Source: a virus | Reading direction: 5' to 3' (one strand) | Length of the DNA stretch: 48,219 nucleotides | IMG/VR virus record: IMGVR_UViG_3300032307_000921 | Coordinates: 1 to 48,219 of that record | In this document: one piece after another, positions 19,579-30,000 of the stretch | Numbering within the stretch: the first letter of the stretch is position 1 | Layout of the letters: the number at the start of each line of letters is the position of its first letter | Program-made: the position numbers and the translations under genes | The notes under the pieces: generated by a model | The model's database searches: none | The model's input: the letters and a program-made list of their open reading frames with translations, nothing else | What the model was told of the DNA's origin: nothing

Positions 19579-20031
19579 TCACTTACTCAAATCAAAATCC
19601 AAATATTGATAACTTAATCTCTGTTCTGAAAAAATGTCAGTTAATTCTCTAAGAATGTCTTTCAAAAATGGTCGTACGTCAACGGTATAACGAACTTTAG
19701 GTGGAAAATATTTTCCATCAAAAATTCTATGACAAATTGTCGTGTCTCCATTTTTAACGAAAATATTGAAGATTTCTGGTCCATCAGTATAAGAGGTATC
19801 CATAACTGATGGGTCATGCATAATCGAGTCACTATTATCCGTCATGTAAATAACAGTCTTCATTTTCAAATGATACTGTAGGTCATCTTTAATCTCATTA
19901 ATGAGGTCATAGAATTCAATTGAGTTTTTCGCCTTTGGATTGTAACCTCTAACATTGAAATACCTTTGAACAACAATGTTGTCGTTAAGGGTTAGAAGAA
20001 ATTCCATTTTAGTGCTGTCTTGCTCTTTCAT
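19579..20031 (-). CDS. Conserved-looking unknown protein in the replication operon, 150 aa
   Basis: I choose the ATG at 20031 (MKEQDSTKMEFLLTLNDNIV), 9 bases after the rnh stop. The frame stays open upstream to an ATG at 20109, but that would overlap rnh by 70 bases and add only a Lys/Thr-rich stretch matching rnh coding bases. The protein is soluble and mixed alpha/beta, with a VQRYFNVRGYNP segment near residue 20 and acidic patches. No catalytic motif is recognised. T4 has small genes (dsbA, 33, 59) between rnh and 32, so a replication or late-transcription accessory role is possible. That is only positional reasoning. Confidence 0.65.
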   Translation of the reverse strand: MKEQDSTKMEFLLTLNDNIVVQRYFNVRGYNPKAKNSIEFYDLINEIKDDLQYHLKMKTVIYMTDNSDSIMHDPSVMDTSYTDGPEIFNIFVKNGDTTICHRIFDGKYFPPKVRYTVDVRPFLKDILRELTDIFSEQRLSYQYLDFDLSK

Positions 20032-20039
20032 AAAGTTTT

Positions 20040-21041
20040 TTAATTTTTGTTTGTGTTTCGTTTTTCTTTTCGTGTAAGTTTCATAAATGGTCGGAGGAAA
20101 TTTACCCAAGCCTCATCGTTCTTGGGTAGGTACTTGAAGAGTCCGTCCTCCATCATCATTCTCATCAAGTTTTTGTATCCACGATCTGTGGGGTCTATTG
20201 TGTCTGTATGTATCTGTTCCACAAGTTCTTTCCCATCATCAGTGATTAAAGGATTGTGAAGATCCACGATTTTTTTGTTTGTTTCAAAGAATTGTTCTCC
20301 AAATGTACCGCTTTTAGTTTTACCAATCAAAATGTTTTCTAAAGCCTTTGGTTTTTTCTTTTGTTCGATATTTCGTGCACTATCTAATATTTCCTCTATA
20401 GTACATGATTTTTCCAACATCTGAGGGAATAATTTGACTAAAGTTTTTTCACCCAACATTTCAATACCATCTATATTGTCAGACTTATCCCCCGTCAAAA
20501 TTTTGGTTAATAAGACATTTTGGTGGGGTATGTTGACCTTATTGATAGTAATCATGTCTCCATACCTATAATATTGTTTGGATGTTGGAGAATAGATGGT
20601 TACCTGTTCCGATATAAGTTGAGTTAAGTCTTTATCGGCAGAGAAAATAATTATTTCCTCATCAACAGAAATTTTGGTATAATAAGCAATTAGGTCATCT
20701 GCCTCATTGTTCATCATTTCAACCTGTCGCACAAAGATTTCTTCGAGATATTGTTTAACTCTCGATTTTTGTTGTAGATATGACTCGTACTTATACTCGT
20801 TCATATCTTGCCGACGATTTGCTTTGTATTGAGGATAAATGGATTTCCGTATGGATGAGTTGGAGTTTCCATCCCAAAAGACCACAACTTTATCATGATT
20901 GTGTTCTTCCAAAAACTTTCTTAAGATGTTAATAAAATGGTAGATTCCACCTAAGTGGTCTCCACCATTGTACAACTCTTTTACTCCATGAAATCCTATT
21001 TTGAACAGATTATCTCCGTCCACTAATAATGTTTTAATCAC
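20040..21041 (-). CDS. rnh: T4 Rnh-like 5'-3' exonuclease / RNase H (FEN family)
   Basis: A 333-residue PIN/FEN-family nuclease (T4 Rnh is 305). Acidic metal-binding residues are visible: D8 (LLVDGDNLF), D57 (VVVFWDGN), E113, D115 and D116 (NNEADDL), and D136 and D138 (FSADKDL). A helical arch with basic residues (SIRKSIYPQYKANRR, 63-77) and a helix-3-turn-helix DNA-binding stretch (LTGDKSDNIDGIEMLG) follow. It removes RNA primers and flaps during lagging-strand synthesis. It lies 29 bases after uvsX. The Lys-rich C-terminus (LTRKEKRNTNKN) overlaps only an unlikely extended start of the next gene. Confidence 0.9.
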   Translation of the reverse strand: MIKTLLVDGDNLFKIGFHGVKELYNGGDHLGGIYHFINILRKFLEEHNHDKVVVFWDGNSNSSIRKSIYPQYKANRRQDMNEYKYESYLQQKSRVKQYLEEIFVRQVEMMNNEADDLIAYYTKISVDEEIIIFSADKDLTQLISEQVTIYSPTSKQYYRYGDMITINKVNIPHQNVLLTKILTGDKSDNIDGIEMLGEKTLVKLFPQMLEKSCTIEEILDSARNIEQKKKPKALENILIGKTKSGTFGEQFFETNKKIVDLHNPLITDDGKELVEQIHTDTIDPTDRGYKNLMRMMMEDGLFKYLPKNDEAWVNFLRPFMKLTRKEKRNTNKN

Positions 21042-21070
21042 AACTCGTGATTTTAATGTGAAACAATAAA

Positions 21071-22072
21071 CTAGTCTTCTTTCTCTTCTTTCAAAGTAAA
21101 GTCTCCATCAGAACCGATGATATCTTTCCAATAGTCAGCGTATTCTTTTTTGTAAGCTTCAATGGATGTCTTTTCTTCCGCCGCTTCTTTACCCGCTAAA
21201 AATCCGTGTGGTGTTACGATAATTTTTCCATCTTCATATCCCAATCCATTGATATGGTTTTTCAATACAGACACTTTAGTTCTTGTAGCAAACTTAACAC
21301 TTCTTTTGTCTTTTGTTGCGGTAATCTTGTTAGTTCCCGCACCTTTTTGGTTACCAAATAAAAATACCAAAGATGAGTTCAACCAAATTGCTTCACCACC
21401 TTTTGCTTTAATTTTTGGTTGACCAAAAGGATTGTCAGGAAGTTCAACCCAAGGCTGATTAACAATGACCAAAGTGTTTTCATATTTTGAATCTGCTTTA
21501 CGTGAACCTGAAATACGTTGGTTAATACCCATACCAATTTTGTCCGCCAAAGTAGAAGCGTTGTGTTGTTTACCACCTTTACCCTCAAAAGTCATTTTAC
21601 ATGGAACGGAACCAACAGAATCCCAAAGGAACAATAAACTATAATCCAATTCACCTTTCTCTTGAGCATCCAACAAACTATTAATGTAGTCAGTTATCTG
21701 TTCGATGTAATCGAAATTGTTATTGAAAATATAAAATCCATCCCAATCCAATTCACCTGTTTCCTCATCAACAATTTCCTCACATTGGAATCCCATCAAC
21801 TTTGCGTGTTCAAAACTCCATTTTTGTTCTGTGATAATAAACACAGGAAGAATCCCTTTCTTTTGTGCGTCAACAGCAGTCTTTACCAACGCAGTAGTCT
21901 TACCAGTATCGGAGTGTCCCAAGAACATGTTAAGATGTCCAATGGCAGGTCCAGGAAGTCCAACGGCGTCCAAGAAATCTCCACCCAAATCAAAAAATCT
22001 TTGAGGTTTATATTTTGCTGAAGTTGAGAATTTTTTCTTCAAACTTTCGAAGTCGTTCTTTTTAATTGCCAT
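21071..22072 (-). CDS. uvsX: Recombinase UvsX (RecA family)
   Basis: A 333-residue RecA/UvsX-family strand-exchange ATPase (T4 UvsX is 391). The Walker A is GHSDTGKTT (52-60), and the Walker B is LLFLWDSVGS (146-155). A catalytic-Glu-type TEQKWSFEHA stretch lies at 81-90, and DNA-binding-loop-like sequence surrounds DKIGMGINQRISGSRK. The C-terminus is acidic (LKEEKED), as is usual for regulation of filament formation. It coats ssDNA and drives recombination-dependent replication together with gp32. The UvsX type is favoured over bacterial RecA by the T4-like gene neighbourhood and the compact core. A hairpin lies between gp32 and this gene. Confidence 0.92.
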   Translation of the reverse strand: MAIKKNDFESLKKKFSTSAKYKPQRFFDLGGDFLDAVGLPGPAIGHLNMFLGHSDTGKTTALVKTAVDAQKKGILPVFIITEQKWSFEHAKLMGFQCEEIVDEETGELDWDGFYIFNNNFDYIEQITDYINSLLDAQEKGELDYSLLFLWDSVGSVPCKMTFEGKGGKQHNASTLADKIGMGINQRISGSRKADSKYENTLVIVNQPWVELPDNPFGQPKIKAKGGEAIWLNSSLVFLFGNQKGAGTNKITATKDKRSVKFATRTKVSVLKNHINGLGYEDGKIIVTPHGFLAGKEAAEEKTSIEAYKKEYADYWKDIIGSDGDFTLKEEKED

Positions 22073-22087
22073 AAGGAATGTGAGTAA

Positions 22088-22116
22088 AACTCGGACACTG
22101 AATTAATGTCCGAGTT
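22088..22116 (-). terminator. Hairpin between gp32 and uvsX, probable attenuator or terminator
   Basis: A 10-bp perfect stem (AACTCGGACA with its complement) and 9-base loop. On the minus strand it ends in only four T, then ACTC. Expected strength is moderate, so it probably lowers uvsX relative to gp32 rather than stopping transcription. No separate promoter for uvsX was seen. Confidence 0.65.
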
Positions 22117-22127
22117 GAGTTGTTTAA

Positions 22128-22976
22128 TTAGAATGGTAAATCTGATGATGGCTCGTCGTCCATCTGAGGATCTACGTATGAGGATTTTTTGGAACCTCCA
22201 CCGAATGATTCAGTTTCAACTGAACTATCACCATAAACGTAACCACCTTTTTCAGAATCCCACTTAGGAGTTTCTCCTCTTGCGATTGCTTCAAGATAAT
22301 CAACAGGTTTTTTGGAGTAAACGTCCATCCATGTCAATTCATCTTCAATCCAAGCCTTTGATTGTTGTTTGTCTTCATGTACAGGAGCAGGATCGTCATA
22401 CATAATAGTTGATACTGTTGTATATTCTTTACCCTTTGGGGTTTTTGCCTTTGAAAGTTCAATGACTAAATCACGTCCTTTTTCAGGGTCAGTAATGTCC
22501 CCTTTGTTTCTCCAAATAGGAATGATTTTGTCAAGGATACCATCATTCTTGAAGTTGTGTTTGAATCTCCAAAATTTTGGACCGTCTTCTTCGTGGTCTC
22601 GGTCAATTACCTTTACAATATAGAATTTTCTTGATCGATACTGAGCCGCTAATAATTTGTCAGACTCTTTACCTGTAGACATCAATTCTTCGTAAACCTC
22701 ATTCAAAGGAGAACGTTCGTTGTCATTTTTTCCTGGATCGTAGAATTTCTGCCACTGTCCACCCACTTGAATTTCATGATACCATGCTTCTTTGAATGGT
22801 GACGACCCATCTGGTGTTGGGAGAATTCTAACTCTTCTCTGACCTGATTTCTCTTTATCTCCTAAGATTAAAGCGAAATACTTTTTCATTCTTTCGTCTT
22901 GCGACATTTTCGATTGGGCCCCGCCCCCTTGCTGATTTTTTTCGTACTGTGCCAATACGGCGTCTAATGAACTCAT
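22128..22976 (-). CDS. gp32: Single-stranded DNA-binding protein, T4 gp32-like
   Basis: A 282-residue protein (T4 gp32 is 301). The Lys/Arg-rich N-terminus (DERMKKYFALI) and the beta-barrel core with aromatic residues (FKEAWYHEIQVGGQWQKFYD; KFWRFKHNF) fit the gp32 family. It coats ssDNA and recruits replication and recombination proteins. Two oddities: the protein contains no cysteine, so the zinc site of T4 gp32 is absent, and its tail is acidic and ends DDEPSSDLPF, like the tip of bacterial SSB. It is the first gene of the replication operon and has its own host-type promoter 38 bases upstream of the ATG. Confidence 0.9.
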   Translation of the reverse strand: MSSLDAVLAQYEKNQQGGGAQSKMSQDERMKKYFALILGDKEKSGQRRVRILPTPDGSSPFKEAWYHEIQVGGQWQKFYDPGKNDNERSPLNEVYEELMSTGKESDKLLAAQYRSRKFYIVKVIDRDHEEDGPKFWRFKHNFKNDGILDKIIPIWRNKGDITDPEKGRDLVIELSKAKTPKGKEYTTVSTIMYDDPAPVHEDKQQSKAWIEDELTWMDVYSKKPVDYLEAIARGETPKWDSEKGGYVYGDSSVETESFGGGSKKSSYVDPQMDDEPSSDLPF

Positions 22977-23013
22977 AGTTTTTTTTAAGAATTAAAATGA
23001 TAAATTATATAGA

Positions 23014-23044
23014 CAAAGATAACTAAAAGTTTGAATAAGTCAAA
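23014..23044 (-). promoter_or_regulatory. Bacteroidota-type sigma-A promoter for gp32
   Basis: On the minus strand: TTTG (23044-23041), 19 bases, then TATCTTTG (23021-23014). This exactly matches the Bacteroides/Flavobacterium consensus TTTG-N19-21-TANNTTTG. It lies between the UUCG terminator and gp32, with a leader of roughly 30 bases. It indicates that the replication operon can be read by unmodified host RNA polymerase. Confidence 0.85.
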
Positions 23045-23048
23045 CAAA

Positions 23049-23070
23049 AAAGGTACCCGAAGGTACCTTT
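23049..23070 (-). terminator. UUCG-tetraloop terminator of the tail/hub transcript
   Basis: On the minus strand a 9-bp perfect stem AAAGGTACC is closed by TTCG in a C(UUCG)G context, an extra-stable RNA tetraloop, and its T run extends to six. It lies 19 bases after the stop of the 227-aa gene and directly before the gp32 promoter. Confidence 0.9.
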
Positions 23071-23088
23071 CAAACGTTTCGTTCAGTT

Positions 23089-23772
23089 TTATCTGAATGA
23101 AGTTTTGTAAACTTCATTATCCATTCCACCTCCAGGTTGGAAGGAATTTTTAATGTCATTTACATTAATATCAGTAACTTCGTCTGCCGTTAAAACATAA
23201 TCATTTTTTCCCGTCTTTTCCATTTCTTCTGACTTATCATCGAAAAATTGTGAAAGTTTTTGACTGAATGGATAGGAGTCATAGGTTCTTAACTCTAACT
23301 TTTCTTGTGGAGTTTTTTCTCTATATTTTTCAATCTTATTCTCAAGAGAGTTAAGTTTGTTCATAATGTTATCCATCTCACCTAACTTAGATTGTAAATC
23401 ATTAAGTTGGTTGAATAAATTATTGAAATACTCTTCTTGTTTGGTTTCAATATTTTTTTGTGAATCAACTAATTCAGTGATGTCTAATTCTTCCGAACCT
23501 GATTCTTCTCCACCTTCTTGTGATTCCCCTTCGTCATCAATCTTTTCGACATCAGGATCTGATTCAACATCAATAGGTTGTGGTTCAGTTGTTGGTGCTG
23601 GTGGAGGTGTTGCCTCTGCAGGTGCGGGTGCCGGTGCTGCTTCAGCTCCCGGTGCGGGGGCTAATGCTCCTAATACATCCTCTTCAGGTGCCGCACCTAC
23701 TTGTTCTAAAATATACTGATTGATTTTTCTATGTCTTTCAATCTCCTTGATAATTTTTTTATCTAAGCTCAT
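23089..23772 (-). CDS. Unknown protein with Ala/Pro linker and coiled coil, 227 aa
   Basis: A modular 227-residue protein. It has a charged N-terminal helix (MSLDKKIIKEIERHRKINQY), an Ala/Pro-rich linker (about 36-67), a Glu/Asp/Ser/Gly-rich acidic stretch (about 68-95), then a coiled coil (about 100-155; NLFNQLNDLQSKLGEMDNIM) and a C-terminal part of about 70 residues. The Ala/Pro segment is markedly more GC-rich than surrounding DNA, which reflects residue choice and need not mean transfer. The domain order suggests a scaffold, linker or virion-core protein. It is the last gene before the UUCG terminator. The function is not recognised. Confidence 0.65.
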   Translation of the reverse strand: MSLDKKIIKEIERHRKINQYILEQVGAAPEEDVLGALAPAPGAEAAPAPAPAEATPPPAPTTEPQPIDVESDPDVEKIDDEGESQEGGEESGSEELDITELVDSQKNIETKQEEYFNNLFNQLNDLQSKLGEMDNIMNKLNSLENKIEKYREKTPQEKLELRTYDSYPFSQKLSQFFDDKSEEMEKTGKNDYVLTADEVTDINVNDIKNSFQPGGGMDNEVYKTSFR

Positions 23773-23775
23773 TTG

Positions 23776-24000
23776 TTAACCATTTAATAATGTTTTTATT
23801 CCGTTAGGGGTTTCTACTCTAACCTTTCTGTTGGCTGTAGTTTGATGACCCGCTCTTTCGATAAGACCGTCTCTTTCTCTTACTGTGTAACAATCTCCTG
23901 TATCCAAGTCACAAACTTGTTTGGTTCCGTCTCCGTTGTCTTCCTGTGAAAATCTTACAGATTTACCAAGATAATTGTCTAATGCTGATTTAATGTTCAT
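23776..24000 (-). CDS. Unknown small protein, 74 aa
   Basis: I choose the ATG at 24000 (MNIKSALDNYLGKSVRFSQE). The frame extends upstream to 24129, but those 43 residues overlap the end of the 2570-aa gene and are hydrophobic shadow sequence. A TATTTATA box lies 14 bases before the chosen ATG. The protein is polar and contains two Cys (QVCDLDTGDCYTV), compatible with a small beta fold with a disulfide or metal site. It lies 3 bases before the next gene. No family is recognised. Confidence 0.6.
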   Translation of the reverse strand: MNIKSALDNYLGKSVRFSQEDNGDGTKQVCDLDTGDCYTVRERDGLIERAGHQTTANRKVRVETPNGIKTLLNG

Positions 24001-24013
24001 AAGAATCTTTTTA

Positions 24014-24021
24014 TATAAATA
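24014..24021 (-). promoter_or_regulatory. Candidate late promoter box TATTTATA
   Basis: Coding-strand TATTTATA, 14 bases upstream of the 74-aa gene, in the short gap after the hub-like gene. Confidence 0.4.
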
Positions 24022-24031
24022 TGTTGTTATG

Positions 24032-27000
24032 TTATAAAGTGAATACATTACTTGTCGCAGTAAATGTACCAGCGTTGTTCTTATTCTGATAAATGACAGA
24101 TAGAACAAATGAACCACGGGCATTGACATCTATCACTGTTGTATATTTGGTATCAGAATTATTTGTAGAAGTTATACTCAATGGTGTTGTTTGATTCGAA
24201 GATTCTGCAACAAAAACTTTAGATATCGGACAAGTTAAACAATTGAATCTGTAAGTTATAAATCCTCCATCAGGTCTTCTAATATTGTAGTACATCGGTC
24301 CTTGTAAATTTGGTAATGTAACATCTGAACTTCTTTGTATGAACGATAATGATGCGTCAGGTTGGACAGTTAATTCAGAAGATGGAACTTCAATGAAGAA
24401 GTTAACTTCCCTAATCGAATCGTTCGGATATTTTTCTTTATCAGCTGAAGTTGCAGTTAATTTGATTTGAGTATGTATTTCCAATCTTTTCCCTTTTTCA
24501 ATCTCAATGTCTTCCGCAAACTTTGCTTGTATGAATTGGTCTCTCGTAATTGAAAATGTTTGTCCATCTTCTGAAACAAATCCTGTAAGATCTAAGAAGT
24601 TGCCTGATGTAATTTTACTTGAAGTCACAGTATTATTTGGTCCGACCTCAATTATATTAATTCTGAAACTATATAACGGTACAGGTTTAATTCTCCATCC
24701 TCCTTCTTCAAAGTCAGTTTGTCCTATTTTTACGGTCAAGATATCCTTAGTTTTTTCACTGACAAACATAGGTTGTTGCGGTAAGGTATTTTGTAGATTC
24801 GCATCTGCTCCAACCTCTTCTTGTTGGGAAACCGAAGTCACCTCAGTAGTATTAGTATTTACATATCCACCAGCGGATGATGTTGTTTTATTCTCTAATG
24901 CCGGATTAAATGTAAAATCCACCAAACTTTCAATATCACCATATTTAGTTTTGACTGTTATTCTTCCTGTCGCGACAGTTTGTCCCTCAGGTATTTGAAT
25001 CTCAGGTAGAATAAATCTCAATGTTTCAGAATTGAACACTGTAATATCCTTCAACTCAACAACTTTGTCAATTACTTGAATTGATTCAACTGACTCAAAA
25101 TTTCTACCGTTCACTTGAACAATCGTACCCGTAAATCCGGCTGATGGTGAGAATGTTGATAAAACTGGTGGTGGACAAGTTTGACCGACAGTTTGAGTTA
25201 CATCCGGTGTTTGCTCTTGGTTTCCGTTTTTATCGTTATTTTCAATGTCTTTAAGTATTTCGTTCTTTGTTTTCAATCCAGATTCTGCTGCCGAAGTTAG
25301 AGCCTTTTCGAATGTTTGTTTAGTCTGTAAAAATTCGTCTTCATTTTCATTATAGTATTCCTCAGAAATGTTATCCACAGGCCAATGACAAACATAATAT
25401 TTTGTTAATCCCAGCTGTACTATTCTATCGAGATTACTACGGAGTCTTCCAGCCATAAATTGAATGTATTTGTCTAATGAATCAAAATGAGCAATTGGCT
25501 CTGAAGAGGCGTTTCCCGGATTAGTTCTAATATTAATACAACTATATCTTTTTTCTAAAAGTGAAACTTGTCCAAACCAATCTTGACTCAGTGATAATGT
25601 TGCAAAATTATTGTTCCATCCGTTAAACATTCCAGCACCTGTATTAGAAGCTTCTTGATAAGTTCTGATATAAGAAATAGCATATATCGCAACTTGCAAA
25701 TCAACGTTATTAGGTAATAACCTTTTTAACGCCTCCGCGAAAACTTGTGGAGTCATTTCGGTCAATGTCGCATCAACCGCTTCATATCCACCATTAGTGT
25801 ACACAGGAGCAGTTATTTTTGAACTACATGAATTTGTCGTGTCTTTTGTATTATCCGCCTGTTGTACAACTTGAGTTGATTTAACATTATTAGTTGTTGC
25901 ACTAATTTTTACTTGATCCTTATTTATCTTCAGTATCTCTTCTAACTTTGTAATCAAATTTTGATTAATACTTTGTAGGAAACTATCTATAGTCGGTAAA
26001 TCGAAATAACCTTGTCTTGTCCCATCAAATGTAGTTTGAAACGACCCTTGTTGAATCGAGTGGTTTACCTCAGTAATCAAGTATGGCCCATCAAACATAG
26101 GAACATGTCGTAAATTAAAATACATTGTAGGTTGTATTAACGCATTTCCCAAACTTGTTATCGAACATTTATATGACCTATTTTTATATAAGTTATATAA
26201 ACTATTATTTTGTGTCGCTATCTGTCTTCCTGAAGCTTGATTTGCCATGTCAAGTTGAACGTTAATCGATTCAGATGTCGCAACCCCGTTATCTTGCGAA
26301 ACTGTCATGGAATAAAAAATGTTTTGATTTCTAATTCCAACATCGACGTTGAATCCAACACACTTGTTTGAAAGAGCCCAATCCTTTTTTCCCTGTTGGT
26401 CTTCTAACAACGGATTACCAGAAGATCTTCTCATCTCAAATGCATCATCTCTATATTTGGAATCTCCTTTAGGTAATTTCAAATATTGTGAAGGTTTTCC
26501 AGCATAAAAACAAACCATCTTTGGCCCCGAATTTCTATAATCAACATCTAAAAATGTCCCCCATAAATTATTTGCAAATTGTTCAGGTCTATCAAGTTTT
26601 GGAGTTGCGGTTACATCAACATCTTGTATATTATAAAAATTTACATATGCGGGAAGTGGCATCACAACAAAATTATTTTTAATTAAAATACCACTTATAA
26701 AAGTGAATACACTCATTGCTTGATTGAGTGAAAATTCTCCAGGAGTTTTACCTCCAACACCAAACATGTATTTCAAATCAAAAATATCGAGTAATATACT
26801 ATCACCAATATTTCTTGATGCTCTATCTAAAAACAACATATCTTCAAATAGAGTTTTGGTTTTCCAATCCCCACCAGCTATCCACTTGTCATTCAATGAT
26901 TTGAAAACTTCATAATTTTCTACCTTACTTTGGTCTCCAGTGATAACACTATTAATTACACGTTCAGGTAATTGTACTTGGTCTGGTAAATCTTTTCTCA

Positions 27001-30000
27001 GTCGGCTTAAAACTCCATTCAAAAAGTTGTTTTGAAGTAATGTTTCTCTTTCAAGATATTGATTTAGTTGATTTTGAAATTGTATCGCATTCAGATTTGG
27101 ATTATTTAATTTTTGAGTAGCGTACATTTTAATAATCGGAGCTAACAATGTAACATTATCACTAGTAAATGCTATATTGTTATCGATAAAAAAATCTGTA
27201 ATATATGACCCTATTGAACTATATCTAACGTTGGGGATTGTTGAGAACCCTACTTCTGTTTCCAAAGTTGTCCAAGCTTGTCTATTATTAATTTGAGATT
27301 GACTTAATGTTAAATTACCTCCAGCACTCGGAAGAGAATTAGGTACGTAAGGTTCAAAAGTAATGGGGTCTACAACTTCCTGAGTATTATTATGAGATAA
27401 GTAAGAATCAAAAATTCTCCTTTCATAGTTGGAAGGATTACCATATTTGAATATCACATCATATTCCATAAATGATTTTATACCATTTTGAAATAATGAA
27501 TATTGATTGTTAATCACATTGTTAAAATATAATTCGTCAGTTTCTGTTTGTGTTTTAGCAGGAACTACCATTAAACTTCTGAATAATGATTGGAAGTTTT
27601 TGAAAGTTGCATTTGGGTCAACAGGAGATTGCCCAAACGTGACAATATTTCTCCCTGTTGAAGCATTACCAATTGGTTTACAAAAGTTCAAAAACTCAGT
27701 CTCAAACGAATCTAAAATTTTCTTTTCGAACACAGAAAACACTTCTTCTATTTTTGTATAGTCGTTTTGTGTTAGAAAATACAATGGTGTTTGGAGGTTT
27801 CCAGTCGTGATTGAAGTTAAATAAGAATCTGGTTCAGGGAATGCCAACTGATTACTATCAAAATATCCAAAATTAGGTGCCGACCATAAACATCTTACTG
27901 ACCCATTGTACATGTTTGGATTGTTAGTTAAATCCACAACAGTTGTCGGGGATGTTGTTTGTGCACTCAAACAAGAATCAACTGTTTGATTGAATGAGGT
28001 TCCAAACGACGGAATTACGAAATAATCATCACCTACAGTATTATCTTTAGGGTTACAATCAACTGGAGGCCTGATAGTTATGTTTGGTAGTAAAATTGAC
28101 CATGTAGTCAATCTTAAATTTTTATCTCCTTGTTTAGCACTATTAATGTTTGATGAACTGAAATTATATAATTTCATCCCAGAATTAACACTCTGTTGGA
28201 TTTCCTCACTTGTATAATTTTCGTACAAATCGTATCCGTTTAGAAAAACGTTGAAGTCATTAATAACTTTAGGATAAAATCCGACTTGCATCTGAATTTG
28301 ATTATCCGCCTCGCTTTGAAGTGTTATTTTTGTATCTACGTTTGAATACTTGAATTCATACGTTTCGGTTACAGCACTTGTAACAGGATAGTAATTACCC
28401 GCATAATCAAAGTTTTTCCAAGCACTTTCTAATATATCAACATTCGACTCTTTGTATTTTTTGTACCTGTGCCAAATCGAACCATATTTTAGAATCCAAG
28501 CATATGGTAACTTGTGGATTGCACCAAATTTTTTGAATGTTGATGATATGTAATCCAAATCGGTTGTAATATTGTTAGAAACAGATTTGTATTTTTCTCT
28601 CAATGTCGCCAAAGGTAATGAATTCAAAAACATATATGCCGCTTGAACATATGGGTAGGTGATTCCTGACAACCTAGAATTATAAACTCCGTTTTGTACA
28701 GCATTTATAAAGTAAGGTGTATTCAACATTGAAGTGGTACTTCTTGGGCTGAACGCTCTTGTCGGAGTGGTACCATTGATATATCCTTCAGTAGCGACAA
28801 AATCCTGAGGGTTTCTATTTAAGTAGAACGCACTGAGTCCAAGTGGTCCATATGTTGTATATGTAGAAAGTCCAGTCGTATCAATAGTTTCAGTTGGATT
28901 TTGGTTTAATATATATGAAAAATTTGTTACAGGTCTATTCGTTGTGTAGTTATACACGTCAGTAAAGTTTGCAATAATTCTTCTTTGTTCGAAAATAGTT
29001 AAAGACTTATTTGTATTATAAACTTGATTGGACAAGGCACTATTTCCTTGATTCAAATTGTTAAGACACCAAGTTTGGTCTGTGTAGGGTAAAGTATCAA
29101 CAATTAAAGGGTCATTTGGGGCATTAACAACTAAAGATCTTAATGCCTCTGATTTTGTTGCGGTTTGAGGTATTTTACCTAAATCCAAAGTACTAAGAAT
29201 TGAAAAGGAATTTTCAGTTATTCTCTTAATATAGGGGGTAACAAAAAAATCTCTAATAAAATCTTGATAAGCTCTACCTGTTCCTGAGTTTGATATTGTC
29301 CTCAAAAATTCAGGATAGTCTTGAGCATTCAGATTAAAGTTTTTAAGTTTTAATGTTAAGTAGGGAGAACTTATTCCAAGTTTCGAAATAATATTATTTG
29401 TTTCCGCCTCAATGTTTAGCGTAATTAATTCATTAATCTGATTTGTGTTACCCCTTATGAATCCAGAATAATGAGAAGTTAAAAATTGTCTTTCCCATAT
29501 TTCATAAAAAAACTTTATTTCTTCTTTGTTTGAATACGCTAATCCCACCGATGGGAATTCAATCGCATTAATGTTAATGATATTAGTATCCCGTTCATTA
29601 TCTAACGGTGGTGGAGCATTAGGATTTTGAAACTTTTGAGTTAATCCTTTCATATATTCCTCAACAAATTCAACTTCAGGCCATTTGTCGAAAAGATATC
29701 CTTGAGTCAAATCAACGACAGATGGATCCGCAATGTATTTTAATTGAAATTTGTTTTTTTCATCTTGGGTTTCAACAAAAAATTGTGGCCATGGATACAC
29801 AGGTATCTCAGCTAACTTTATCCCTCCAATTTCATCAATCGCGTTTGCACCTAATTTCAAATCATCTTGAGAGTCCGAACTTGGAGCTGAGGCTAAGTCA
29901 TTCAAAATCGCTTGTTTTCTTACGGGGTCGTATTTTACATCCCACGCATTTGTATGAACATCATCCAAAAGACGAATAAACCCCTCTGCAGATGCCATAA

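Noticed and set aside
20032-20109. Extended start (176 aa) of the unknown gene after rnh
   Set aside because: It would overlap rnh coding sequence by 70 bases. The ATG at 20031 sits 9 bases after the rnh stop.
23560-23700. GC-rich Ala/Pro segment of the 227-aa gene as horizontally acquired DNA
   Set aside because: The composition is explained by Ala and Pro codons, and the flanking frame is continuous.
24001-24129. N-terminal extension of the 74-aa gene to 24129
   Set aside because: The added 43 residues overlap the hub-like gene by 98 bases and look like shadow sequence. The ATG at 24000 has a TATTTATA box in front.
24507-24998. Plus-strand 163-residue open frame
   Set aside because: Lies wholly inside the hub-like gene on the opposite strand, and its translation has no family-like pattern. 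It is a mirror of biased codons.
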